From assembly GCA_965248805.1 (NCBI GenBank), contig CBDFKJ010000009.1:620001-684000 (forward strand): a stretch of 64,000 bases of DNA. Reading direction: 5' to 3'. Made by a program: the position numbers and the translations under genes. The stretch is from CBDFKJ01 sp965248805 (GTDB taxonomy: Bacteria; Pseudomonadota; Alphaproteobacteria; UBA6615). The notes under the pieces are model-generated. The model saw only the letters and a program-made list of their open reading frames with translations. It was not told where the DNA came from and made no database searches. Numbering within the stretch: position 1 is the stretch's first letter; every line of letters begins with the position of its first letter. Below are positions 8,518-16,940 of this stretch, piece by piece.

Positions 8518-10233
8518 GATGTCTCCTCAGTGAAAGTATTGCGGGCCGCGGATATTGGGGTGATCGATCGCCGGCCCGTCCGTGGCCTGTCGCGGTGCGC
8601 GGCGCTCGAGTTTGTTCTTGAGGATGGAGGCGACGGAAGAATAGGAGGTGGCGTCGATCTCCAGGGCTCGTTCGCAGGCGGCCTCCAGCCGTTCCGATCC
8701 GTAGGTCTTGGCGAGGCGAAGGATGCCGATACAGGAGCGGAAGCCCTGTTCGGGGTGCGGCCGGTTGCGCATGATGACATCGACCAGGATCTCGGTATTG
8801 GCTCCCACCGCCGTGGCCCGGCTTCGGATGCGCGCCGGTGTCCAACCGGCATAACGCCGGTGCGCACTGGGCATGTGTTCGGCGATGGTGGTGTGGCGTC
8901 GATTGCCGGATCCGCGCATGTGGGCGGCCACACGCTTGCCTTTATGGAAGATCTCGACGGTGCGCTCGGTGATCCGGGCCCAGAGCTTCTGTTTGGCCAG
9001 GGTATGGGGAACCGAATAGTAATGCTTGGCGATCTCGACATGGTAGTCGAGGCCGGCGCGGCGCTGCTTCCATTCGGCGTATTGATAGGGTTGGGCAGGC
9101 AACGGCTTGAGCGCCGGTCGGTCGAGTGCTTCGAACAATTTCCGGCGGGACGCGCCCAGATGCTTTGTCTCCCGCCCGTTCAGGTCTTCCAGCCGTTCAT
9201 GGATGGCCTGGTTTAGTTCGGCGAGGCTGAAGAAACGGCAATTGCGCAGGCGGGCCAGAACCCAGCGCTCGACAATCTGGACGCTGACTTCCACTTTCGC
9301 TTTGTCCCGCGGTTTGCGCGGCCGTGCCGGCACGATCGCGGTGTCGTAATGGGCCGCCATGCCGGCATAGGTGCGGTTGATCTCGGGATCGTACAGACAG
9401 GCCTTGACGACGCCGGACTTGAGATTGTCCGGCACGACTTGCGTCGCCACCCCGCCGAAGTAGGCGAAGGCGCGGCTGTGCGAGCCAATCCAGTTGGGCA
9501 GCGCTTGCGTCCAGGTCGCCTCGGCGTAGGTGTAGCTGGAGGCGCCCAGGGTGGCGACGAAGATCTGGGCCGCGCGGACCTCGCCGGTAAGGCCGTCGAT
9601 CACCTCGGGGGTGGCGCCGGCATAATCGACGAACATCTTCTCGCCGGCCACATGGCTCTGACGCATGGTCGGGGCGAGCCCGCCCTTCCAGGCACGGTAG
9701 AGTTCGCAGAACCGGCTGTAGCCGTAGCCGTCCCGATGGACCGCGCGGTACTCTTCCCACAACAGGGACAGGGTGACGCCGGGCCGCTTCGACTCGCGAT
9801 GCAGCACCGGCCAGTCGGGAAGCGACCGGCGATCGGGAGAAACCGCGACAGGCGGCGGGAACAGCAGCCGTTCCAGATCCTCGTCCGAAAGATCCTCGGC
9901 CAGCGGCCAGCCCAGACCCGCGCGGCGCGCGCGGTTGATGTAATCGCCGACTGCCGTGCGGCCGATGTTCAAGCTGACGGCAATCCGCCGCTTCGACAAT
10001 CCGCCGGCGTGCAGCCGTAGAACGTCGCTAATCTTGCGCATGGGCAATCTCTCCCGGGGCATCCTCGCTCCTCTCAAAAGGCGCGAAGGTAGCCCCTGTC
10101 AGGATCACCCAACGAGGTCGATCACATCGCCAACCCGACTGGCCGCTTTGGATCGGAATCGGTGGCCGGATTAAATCGGAATCGGTGGCCGGATTAAATC
10201 GGAATCAGTGGCCGCTTTGCGTCGGAATGCGCA
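7616..10233 (-). mobile_element. IS21-family element with 7-bp target duplication
   Basis: Ends GCGCATTCCGA(T/C)G... are inverted at 7616 and 10233. Direct repeats TTCAAAG at 7609-7615 and 10234-10240 are the target duplication. Several subterminal copies of a GCGGCCACnnnTTCCGA motif lie at both ends (7633-7690 and 10130-10225), as expected for IS21 transposase-binding sites. It carries istA and istB and looks complete. Confidence 0.93.
8527..10062 (-). CDS. istA: IS21 transposase IstA
   Basis: 511 residues from ATG 10062, which follows GAGGAGCGAGG; an in-frame start at 10077 is less likely. The N-terminal helix-turn-helix (KRRIAVSLNIGRTAVGDYI) is followed by an rve/DDE core with KMFVDYAGATPEVID, VVPDNLKSGVVKA and KPRDKAKVEVSVQ, then a C-terminal beta-barrel and a basic tail. 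It lies 9 bp before istB in the same direction, the standard IS21 arrangement. Confidence 0.93.
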   Translation of the reverse strand: MPRERLPMRKISDVLRLHAGGLSKRRIAVSLNIGRTAVGDYINRARRAGLGWPLAEDLSDEDLERLLFPPPVAVSPDRRSLPDWPVLHRESKRPGVTLSLLWEEYRAVHRDGYGYSRFCELYRAWKGGLAPTMRQSHVAGEKMFVDYAGATPEVIDGLTGEVRAAQIFVATLGASSYTYAEATWTQALPNWIGSHSRAFAYFGGVATQVVPDNLKSGVVKACLYDPEINRTYAGMAAHYDTAIVPARPRKPRDKAKVEVSVQIVERWVLARLRNCRFFSLAELNQAIHERLEDLNGRETKHLGASRRKLFEALDRPALKPLPAQPYQYAEWKQRRAGLDYHVEIAKHYYSVPHTLAKQKLWARITERTVEIFHKGKRVAAHMRGSGNRRHTTIAEHMPSAHRRYAGWTPARIRSRATAVGANTEILVDVIMRNRPHPEQGFRSCIGILRLAKTYGSERLEAACERALEIDATSYSSVASILKNKLERRAPRQATDGPAIDHPNIRGPQYFH

Positions 10234-10666
10234 TTCAAAGACGGCATCAAGCAAATCCAACACGCCGCCTGATCAGCCCGTCACCAACTTTCGGGCATAG
10301 CTCTCAGCCGGGCCGACTTGGCCGGTACCCAGCTTCACCGACTATTCCTGGATAGTGCTAATCTCACACCGGTTCATATGTCCGGCTCCGATTTCGCTGG
10401 TCGCTGCTCGATCCGGTGAACTTCGGCGCGGATTTCCGGATCGTCGACCTCACGGGCGCGTGCTTGACCGAGGACAGGCTATCCAGCGCGGAACTCGCTG
10501 GCGCGAATCTGAGCGCCTCCGACTTGAGCACCACAAGCGGCCTTCAGCAGTCTCAGCTGGATCTCGCTTACGGCGATCAGGCGACCAAGCTGCCGCCAGG
10601 TTTGACAATCAGGTGCTGCTGAAGAAGGTCGCGGGTCCGCAATCGAAATGTGCTGTGTGTTTCATC

Positions 10667-10999
10667 TCACTCCGTACCTTCGGTTCGCGGCTGGTCCCGC
10701 AAAAGTACAGAAACGATTTCTTCCCATTCCTTGTCGGGCCGCGCCGACGGCGGGGACTTGCCAGCACGGCGATACCATTCCCGCGCACGTGCATTCTTGC
10801 CCTCGACCCGATGCAGATAGCCGTGCACCCACGCGCAATTCTTATCATGTTGTGCCTGCGCCAGCCGATGCGCCCGTTTCCAATCACCTCTTGCCTGATG
10901 CCACATTGCTTGGAGCGCTGGCCTCAAGCCCTTCGGCGGTTGGTCCCGATCCAACGATTCTCTGAATAGTCTTAGCTCGATGCCCAGCTCCGTGGTCAT
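10667..10999 (-). CDS. Small conserved protein (helical, TPR-like)
   Basis: 110 residues. The core ALQAMWHQARGDWKRAHRLA, then AWVHGYLHRVEGK and AREWYRRAGK, is a pattern I recognise from a widespread but unnamed proteobacterial family of about 90-110 residues; the alternating W/A helices resemble one or two TPR units. There is no signal peptide or catalytic motif. It stands alone between the broken pentapeptide gene and an IS. Function unknown. Confidence 0.7.
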   Translation of the reverse strand: MTTELGIELRLFRESLDRDQPPKGLRPALQAMWHQARGDWKRAHRLAQAQHDKNCAWVHGYLHRVEGKNARAREWYRRAGKSPPSARPDKEWEEIVSVLLRDQPRTEGTE

Positions 11000-11476
11000 T
11001 TGTGCCTCGGTACTGCTATCGGTGCGGCTGCTGTGCTCATGTTTTCTGAGTCCAGTTTGTCGCTACGCAGATGTGCTCGGTTAGTATCGAGCAGTATACG
11101 CCTCATGGGCGCGTCGGTGAAGCTACGCGACTTCGCGCTCTGCCGCCCATTCGCACCGGCCTCCGCTCCTCCACATTGTCATTCGCCGCCTCAGCCGCAC
11201 GCTCCGGGCCCCTCCGGCAGGCCCGCGCCGCAGAGGGCGCGGGGGGTTGGGCGATCGGGAGCTCTTGCTTGCCGAAAAAACGATCGCGGCACTGCACGCG
11301 TGAGTTTCGGCGAACACATCGAAGCGCGAGCGACATCGAGGCGCTTGCGCAGCTTGATCCGCGGAACGAGCACAAACATGGCTTTCTCTGCACACTCTTG
11401 GGCAGCATATTAAGCCCACATTTTCCGGATGTCTCCACTAATTGATGCAGATTCGCACTGATTCTTCTTCTTCTAT
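11000..11476. other. No recognisable gene
   Basis: Several overlapping open frames exist on both strands, but none has a plausible ribosome site or any recognisable protein pattern; all are Arg/Pro/Ser-rich as expected of GC-rich noncoding DNA. The block may be the decayed remainder of a gene that ends at the IS boundary at 11477. Confidence 0.5.
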
Positions 11477-11561
11477 TGTCCCCCGTCAGCGCCTATGAGA
11501 CAGGTTGCGGGTATTGAATAACGGAGGATTTCTGGCTCATCGTAACCGCCAAGGAGTGGAG

Positions 11562-11936
11562 ATGAGACAGAAATCCGGAACCCGAGAATCGTCGTCTGAG
11601 CGGCTTGTCAAGAACATCCGCCGGGTGACCCGCAAGCAATATTCCTCTGAGGAGAAAATCCGCATCGTGTTGGATGGTCTGCGCGGTGAGTTCAGCATTG
11701 CTGAGCTGTGCCGGCGTGAGGGTATCGCCGAGAGCCTTTATTACAGCTGGTCCAAGGAGTTCCTGGAGGCCGGCAAGCGCCGGCTGGCGGGCGATACGGC
11801 GCGTGCAGCAACCAGCAGCGAGGTCACGGACCTTCGCCGGGAGGCGCGGCAGCTGAAGGAAGTCGTCGCCGAGCAGGCCTTGGAACTGCGGCTGCTCAAA
11901 AAAAGCATGATAGCGGATGGGGGAGACGAGGAATGA
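11562..11936 (+). CDS. IS3-type transposase OrfA
   Basis: 124 residues from ATG 11562, preceded by AAGGAG. HTH region: KQYSSEEKIRIVLDGLRGE, SIAELCRREGIAESLYYSWS; then a coiled-coil tail EVTDLRREARQLKEVVAEQ. Its last codons overlap the orfB start (11933), allowing coupled or frameshifted expression. Confidence 0.88.
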   Translation: MRQKSGTRESSSERLVKNIRRVTRKQYSSEEKIRIVLDGLRGEFSIAELCRREGIAESLYYSWSKEFLEAGKRRLAGDTARAATSSEVTDLRREARQLKEVVAEQALELRLLKKSMIADGGDEE

Positions 11937-12913
11937 GATACCCGGCCACCGAGAAACTGGAAATCATCCGCCTGGTCGAGCAATCCCGTCTGCCGGTACG
12001 CCGAACGCTGGACAAGCTCGGTATCCTGCCCGCGCGATTTTACCGATGGTACGACCGCTACCAGAGCGGCGGGTACGAGGCGCTGAAAGACAGACCACCC
12101 AGGCCGAAGCAGGTCTGGAACCGTATCCCGGATGATGTTCGGGGGCGGGTCTTACGACTGGCCCTGGACGCGCCTGAACTGTCGCCACGTGAGCTGGCGA
12201 CGCGCTTTATCGACACCGAAGGCTATTTTGTCTCAGAAGCTTCGGTCTACCGGCTGCTCAAGGCACACGAGCTGATCACCAGTCCAGCCTTCGTTGTGAT
12301 CAAGGCCGCCGCCGAGTTCAAGGACAAGACCGTCAGGCCCAATCAGCTGTGGCAGACAGACTTCACCTACCTCAAGGTCATCGGTTGGAGCTGGCTCTAT
12401 CTCTCGACCATCCTCGACGACTTCTCGCGCTATATCATCGCCTGGAAACTCTGCACGACGATGCGGACCGAAGACGTCACCGACACGCTGGAACTGGCGC
12501 TCAAGGCATCAGGCTGCGATCAGGCGAAGGTCGCCCATAGGCCACGGCTGTTGTCCGACAACGGATCCAGCTATATCTCCGGCGACTTGGCCGAATGGCT
12601 CGATGATCAGAGCATGGAGCATGTCCGTGGCGCCCCTTACCATCCCCAGACCCAGGGCAAGATCGAGTGCTGGCACCAGACCCTCAAGAACCGCATCCTG
12701 CTGGAGAACTATTATCTGCCCGGTGATCTCGAAGCCCAGCTCGGCGCCTTCGTCGAGCACTACAACCACCGGCGCTACCACGAGAGCTTGAATAACCTCA
12801 CGCCCGCCGATGTCTACTTCGGGCGCGGCCAAACCATCCTGCTGGAAAGGGAAAGGATCAAACGAAAGACCATCGACCACCGGCGCTTGCAACATCGCGA
12901 CGCCGCTGCCTAA
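11933..12913 (+). CDS. IS3-type transposase OrfB (DDE integrase)
   Basis: 326 residues. The N-terminal HTH_29/32 part (EKLEIIRLVEQSRLPVRRTL) is followed by an rve core whose catalytic stretches are QLWQTDFTYLKVIGWSWLYL, LLSDNGSSYISGDLAEWL and HPQTQGKIECWHQTLKNR. No lesion is seen, so this element may still be active. Confidence 0.9.
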   Translation: MRYPATEKLEIIRLVEQSRLPVRRTLDKLGILPARFYRWYDRYQSGGYEALKDRPPRPKQVWNRIPDDVRGRVLRLALDAPELSPRELATRFIDTEGYFVSEASVYRLLKAHELITSPAFVVIKAAAEFKDKTVRPNQLWQTDFTYLKVIGWSWLYLSTILDDFSRYIIAWKLCTTMRTEDVTDTLELALKASGCDQAKVAHRPRLLSDNGSSYISGDLAEWLDDQSMEHVRGAPYHPQTQGKIECWHQTLKNRILLENYYLPGDLEAQLGAFVEHYNHRRYHESLNNLTPADVYFGRGQTILLERERIKRKTIDHRRLQHRDAAA

Positions 12914-13004
12914 AATTATCAACCAGGTGAGCCAGAGCCTCCGTTATTTTAGGCCCCACCCTGTCTCAAATCATCTGACGACGGACACTCCACCTCAGCT
13001 ACTA

Positions 13005-13332
13005 GGCTCCGGACCCATAAATCGCTTGAGCCGACGCGGCGCGATGTGATTCACGCTCCCAAACTGCGGGAGTGTTGCGATGGACGATACGTTCTGGCTG
13101 AGCGAGGAACAGTTTGCGCGGCTCGTGCCGCATCTGCCGACGGATACGCGCGGCAAGCCGAGAGTCGACGACCGCCGCGTTATAAGCGGTATCATCCATG
13201 TGTTGAAGTCCGGCGGACGTTGGGTCGATGCGCCGTCCGTCTATGGCCCGCGCAAGACGCTCTACAATCGCTTCGTGCGGTGGGCGGCCAAAGGCGTGTG
13301 GACAGGGATATTCCACGCTCTGGCTTCGGTTG
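13005..13332 (+). mobile_element. 5' fragment of an IS5/IS427-type element
   Basis: Begins GGCTCCGGACCCATAAATC just after CTA. ATG 13080 starts the N-terminal 84 residues of an IS427-group transposase (DDTFWLSEEQFARLVPHLP, VDDRRVISGIIHVLKSGGRW, YGPRKTLYNRFVRWAAKGVW). At about 13332 the sequence changes abruptly to the 3' part of an IS5-group transposase on the opposite strand, so the rest is deleted. Confidence 0.8.
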
Positions 13333-14424
13333 GCGAGGCCGATCTTGGCCTCCGCCCGCTTGAGCCCGATGGTACGGATGAAAAGGCCCATGCGATCCTT
13401 CTGCTGGGCGAAGACGTGCTCCACATGCGCACGGACCGCTGACTTGCGGGCATTGGCCTGGGCGGTCGCCTTGGGCATGGCCCGGCCCGGCGGCTTCTTG
13501 CGGTGGATGTGGGAGACCCGACCCTTGCCGGCCAGCCACGCCTCGTTGGCCTTCGAGCGATAGGCGCTGTCAGCCCACACGCCGGCGGCCAGATTGTCGC
13601 CGGTGACGAGCTGACGCAACATCTTGCCGTCATGGCGGGCGGCATCGGTCACAGCCGAGCTGCGGATGAAGCCGTAGGCCCGATCGATGACGACATGATT
13701 CTTGTAGCCGAACACCGGGATCGCGATGTCGGGCATGCGCCGTTGCGACCCGGCGGGGTTCTTGCGCCGCCCGGTCTTCACCGTCCACCGCGCATCCGTG
13801 TCCTTCTGCGCCGCCTTGGCTGGCTGATCGGGCCAGACCTCGGACGCGCTCTTGCCCGCCTTGATCGCCCGCTTCTCGTCATCGCTGTGGCGCTGCTTGG
13901 GCGCCGATACCAACGTCGCATCGACGATCTGCCCGCCCATCGCCAGATAGCCGCACCGGCGCAATTCGCCATCGAAGGCGGCAAACAGCTTATCCATCGC
14001 CCCGGCCCGGACCAGACGCTCGCGAAAGGTCCATATGGTGTTGCGGTCCGGCGTCGGCGCTCCGAGATCGAAGCCTAGGAAGCGAAGCCAGCTCAAGCGA
14101 TCGCGGATCAGAAACTCCATCCGCTCGTCACTCACCGTGTGCCGCGCGGCCAGGATCAGAACCTTGAGCATCGCCACCGCATCGTAGGCCGGGCGGCCAC
14201 CTTTCGATCCGTCCGAATAGCCCAGCGCAGCCTCAAGCGGCGCGCGGAAAATCTTGAAGTCGACGACCTTTGCCAGCACCTCCAACGGATCACCCGTCGC
14301 CGAAAGCTTTCGAAGATGATCCGGTAAGCCGAACAGACCAGCCTGCCTCATCAATACCTCCTCAAACCGAACCGCCGTAGAGAATCACAACGAGGCAAAA
14401 TTCACGAGGTAAATGGAGGCGTCC
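13333..14424 (-). mobile_element. IS5-family element, copy 1, 3'-truncated
   Basis: Same element as 19045-20335 and 35610-36900. The 5' terminal repeat (GGACGCCTCCATTTACCTCG read on the minus strand) ends at 14424. The 3' end is lost at the junction with the IS427 fragment. The transposase start MRQAGLFGLPDHL is at about 14351; the frame is open but loses its last 18 or so residues after GLKRAEAKIGLAN and runs into foreign sequence. It was inserted into an IS1595 transposase gene whose other half is gone. Confidence 0.88.
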
Positions 14425-15345
14425 AGATGCTTTGCGCTCACGCCATGGTGGATGCCACTGAGCCAATTCTTCAGGTTGCTGAAGACGAGGTGGATGATCG
14501 GCATGAACTCTTCGGCCACCTCGGGGTCGCCGCATTCGGCAATGGCGTGGTGATCATAGCCGCGTGTCCGCAAGCTGCCATAGCCACTCCAATCGTCGGT
14601 GACGATCAGCGACCCCGGCATAACGGCGTTCTCGACGAAGCCACATAGCGAATCGGCGCTGCGGTCGGCAGCGACGACAGCCGCACACGCCCGGCGTAGC
14701 GGCCATCCTTCCGCTTGTCCTGCGCGGTGCCGGGCTCCCTGTGGCTGACTTCGACGGCAGCAGCCACCAGCGTCTTGTGGTGAACGCCTCGGCCTTCACC
14801 ACGCATCCGGCCTCCAACATAGGTTTCGTCCACCTCGACATGCTCTCCTGCCCTGGCACCGATCCGATCCTGATCGGGCCGCACCATACCCGCGCGGAGC
14901 TTATGCAGGATGCCGAAGGCGGTTTCGTACCGCGTCAGCCCAAGCTGCCGCTGAAACTGCACCGCCGACATGCCCGGCGTCTGGCTGGCGACCAGATAGG
15001 CGGCCCAAAACCACGTGCTCAAAGGCGTGTGGCTGCGCTCCATGACCGTGCCGACGGTCAATCCCGTCTGGCGGCGGCAAGCGCGACAGGTCAGGACGCC
15101 AGGCCGCGTGGCGATGCGGAAAGGTTCACCCACGACGCCGCAGCGCGGGCAGGCGAACCCGTCACCCCAGCGAGCCCTTTCCAGGTAGGCGGCGCACGCC
15201 GCATCGTCGGAGAAAAGTCGCTGAAACTCGGGGAGGGATTGCGGGAAGGGCAGGTCGGTGCGGTCGAGAACGTCCATGACCCACTATCCGTTGTACGCAC
15301 ACAACCTATCCCTAGTGGGTGTATGCGTCAAGCGGATAGGGACGG
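14425..15345 (-). mobile_element. IS1595-family element, copy 1, truncated and frameshifted
   Basis: Nearly identical to the intact copy at 25843-26943. The transposase starts MDVLDRTDLPFPQSL at 15277. One C is missing in the CTGTC(C)GTCGCTG stretch near 14673, shifting the frame after GRYAGRVRLS, and the gene is cut after GVSAKH by the IS5 end at 14424. The 5' terminal repeat lies at about 15330-15345 (CCCTATCCGCTTGACGCATA, minus strand). It truncates the DUF2971-like gene to its right. Confidence 0.88.
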
Positions 15346-15585
15346 ACCAAACGTGTCCACGCCCCCGTGCAATCGGATTGCCTCCAGAAGTTTCTGATCG
15401 GGCGGGGGGCCATTTGCTATCCGTTCAACGATAGGAGCGAGTGCCTCCCGTATCGGCGCGGAAGCGTGAACGAACTCGGTGTCATCGTTTGAATCCCAAT
15501 GGTGTGTGGCCCGAAGCACCTGCGACTGGATGATTTTCTCGAACTTCTCGAAACCTGTGTAGTGGTAGAGTTCAAATGTGCTCAT
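15345..15585 (-). pseudogene. DUF2971-like protein, N-terminal fragment
   Basis: From ATG 15585 (or 15595) the frame reads MSTFELYHYTGFEKFEKIIQ, the typical start of DUF2971 proteins (LYHYT followed by an I/L-rich helix), then WDSNDDTEFVHA, the acidic N-D-x-x-E motif of the same family. It runs into the IS1595 end after about 75 residues. DUF2971 proteins are common in phage-defence and mobile islands, with unknown activity. Confidence 0.65.
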
Positions 15586-15641
15586 TGCCGATTCCATCGC
15601 GAGCCTTGGACCGTCCCCCCGTTGGGCATTTGTTGACGGCC

Positions 15642-15995
15642 TCACGCCGCGCGTGGCTCAACCTCCCGCTCGATCCTACGGCGCAGGGTGCGCTCGGCGA
15701 CGTCGAGATCGTAGCGGGTCTGCAGGTTGATCCAGAACGCCGGCGTCGTCCCGAAGTAGCGCCCCAGCCTGAGCGCCGTGTCGGTGGTAATGGCGCGGCG
15801 CCCGCGGACTACGTCGTTGAGCCTGGGCCGCGAGACCTTGATTGCCTTGGCGAGGCCGTAGACGCTGATCTCCAGCGGCGTCAGGAACTCGTCGCGCAGG
15901 ATCTCGCCCGCGTGCACCGGCGGCAGGCGCCGTCCGGTTGCGACATCGGAGAAGTCGACCTCGCGGTTGTCGACATCTTCGCGCTTGATGGTCAT
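15642..15995 (-). CDS. higA: HigA-family antitoxin
   Basis: 117 residues from ATG 15995. XRE-type HTH with the HigA/VapI signature: PPVHAGEILRDEFLTPLEI, SVYGLAKAIKVSRPRLNDVV, DTALRLGRYFGTTPAFWINL. The N-terminal 20 residues are acidic and may be the toxin-neutralising arm. It follows higB by 11 bp, toxin first, as usual for higBA. It should repress the operon through the inverted repeat upstream of higB. Confidence 0.92.
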   Translation of the reverse strand: MTIKREDVDNREVDFSDVATGRRLPPVHAGEILRDEFLTPLEISVYGLAKAIKVSRPRLNDVVRGRRAITTDTALRLGRYFGTTPAFWINLQTRYDLDVAERTLRRRIEREVEPRAA

Positions 15996-16006
15996 GGTCT
16001 CGCTCC

Positions 16007-16288
16007 TCAATGATAGTCGACGATCTCGACGTCCCAGGCCTCGCCGTCGCGCCATGCGAAGCAGATGCGCCATTGATCGTTGGCGCGGATGCCGTGCTGG
16101 CCTTGACGGTCGCCCCGCAAGGCTTCGAGCCGATTGCCAGGCGGGACGCGTAAATCATCGAGACGCTGGGCCGCATCAATCATCAGGAGCTTCGCCCGCG
16201 CCCGCCGCTGGATCTGCGTGGCGAGACCGCGAACCGCATGACCGGCGAAGACGGCGGCGGTGCGCTTGTCGACGAAGCTCTTGATCAC
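16007..16288 (-). CDS. higB: HigB-family toxin (RelE/ParE fold)
   Basis: 93 residues from GTG 16288. The family pattern is IKSFVDKRTAAVFAG, ARAKLLMIDAAQRLDDLRVP, PGNRLEALRGDRQGQHGIR, NDQWRICFAW and the end DVEIVDYH. HigB toxins cut mRNA on the ribosome. An intact toxin with its antitoxin 11 bp downstream suggests a functional module stabilising this prophage-like segment. Confidence 0.92.
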   Translation of the reverse strand: MIKSFVDKRTAAVFAGHAVRGLATQIQRRARAKLLMIDAAQRLDDLRVPPGNRLEALRGDRQGQHGIRANDQWRICFAWRDGEAWDVEIVDYH

Positions 16289-16295
16289 GCGTCAT

Positions 16296-16314
16296 CGTAA
16301 CGCTAGCCGTTACG
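16296..16314. promoter_or_regulatory. higBA operator: perfect 7-bp inverted repeat
   Basis: CGTAACG (16296-16302), spacer CTAGC, CGTTACG (16308-16314), ending 8 bp from the higB start codon. Size and position fit a HigA-dimer operator overlapping the promoter. Confidence 0.75.
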
Positions 16315-16463
16315 CCGGTCAACGTTCTCGTATCGGAAGGCGGTACGTATTTGTTACCGGTACGACATTGGTATAACCCATTGATATCGCGGGTCCTTCC
16401 TGGCGCCAAACGCAAGTGGGCGGGCTTTGCGCGAAAATGCGCCAGCGACAGGGCCGAAAACAA

Positions 16464-16842
16464 GGTTACCACTGGTTACCACCTGCGCCCGGACGAGAAT
16501 AACCACGCTATTACAAATACTTAGGCCAAGATCAGGGTGGTAACCTGGGTGGTAACCGAGGTTACCACCGGCTGCCGGCCACCGTGTCGGTCTGGCTGAA
16601 TAACAACGCTATATCAAAGACTTAAGGGCCGCCCAAGGGTGGTAACCAGGGTGGTAACCCAAGTGGTAACCACGGTGCTAATCAGGAGTTCCGGTTACCA
16701 CCCTGCCGCAGCCGAAAAACCACGCGCCTACAAAGACTTAGCGCTAGATCTGGGTGGTAACCTGGGGTGGTAACCGCCTGGTAACCCAGCGCCTGGTTAC
16801 CACCCGAGGTTACCACCCGAGGTTACCACCTGGGTTACCACC
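16464..16842. repeat. Array of 16 GGTTACC/GGTAACC repeats
   Basis: Sixteen copies of a GGTTACC core (mostly GGTGGTAACC or its complement GGTTACCACC) lie at 16464, 16474, 16536, 16548, 16560, 16638, 16650, 16663, 16693, 16753, 16766, 16780, 16795, 16808, 16821 and 16833. Pairs are often 12-14 bp apart and both orientations occur. A longer unit (AACCACGC...TACAAAGACTTA) recurs at 16501, 16602 and 16718, each before a run of the short motif, giving a higher-order repeat of about 100-116 bp. The array fills the gap between higB and the methyltransferase and looks like a multi-site protein-binding region; no coding sense. Confidence 0.9.
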
Positions 16843-16940
16843 ATCAGGCGCGTGGCCATCCACGTCGCCACGACACGAGACAACGGCATCGGTCGTCCCG
16901 CCGTCACCGGCGCGGGTGGCCCGTTCGTGATTGGAGTTCG

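Larger units (their letters stand above)
7572..10622 (+). pseudogene. Pentapeptide-repeat protein gene split by IS21
   Basis: Removing IS21 (7616-10233) and one TTCAAAG copy joins GDHLAEVIQGVTFK-type codons at 7572-7615 in frame to DGIKQIQHAA at 10241. The same frame then passes an in-frame TGA (10271) into RADLAGTQLHRLFLDSANL, a pentapeptide-repeat signature (A-D/N-L-x-x). A frameshift near 10405 moves the frame to 10416-10622, with SSAELAGANLSASDLS and the end PPGLTIRCC. Pentapeptide proteins form right-handed quadrilateral helices; the role of this one is unknown. The 5' part is lost at the IS fragment ending 7571. Confidence 0.7.
11477..12987 (+). mobile_element. IS3-superfamily element with orfA/orfB (1511 bp)
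   Basis: Imperfect inverted repeats start TGTCCCCCGTCAGCGCC at 11477 and, reversed, TGTCCGTCGTCAGATGA at 12987; both continue with GAGACAGG and, further in, AACGGAGG and CTGGCTCA. Both reading frames are intact. No clear target duplication is visible (CTAT left, CTCC right). A fragment of a second copy lies at 7396-7571. Confidence 0.9.

Noticed and set aside
11071..11445. Arg/Ser-rich ORFs on both strands
   Set aside because: Overlapping frames typical of GC-rich noncoding DNA; no start signals or motifs.
16464..16842. CRISPR array
   Set aside because: Repeats are only 7-10 bp, occur in both orientations, spacers are 3-70 bp and no cas gene is near.
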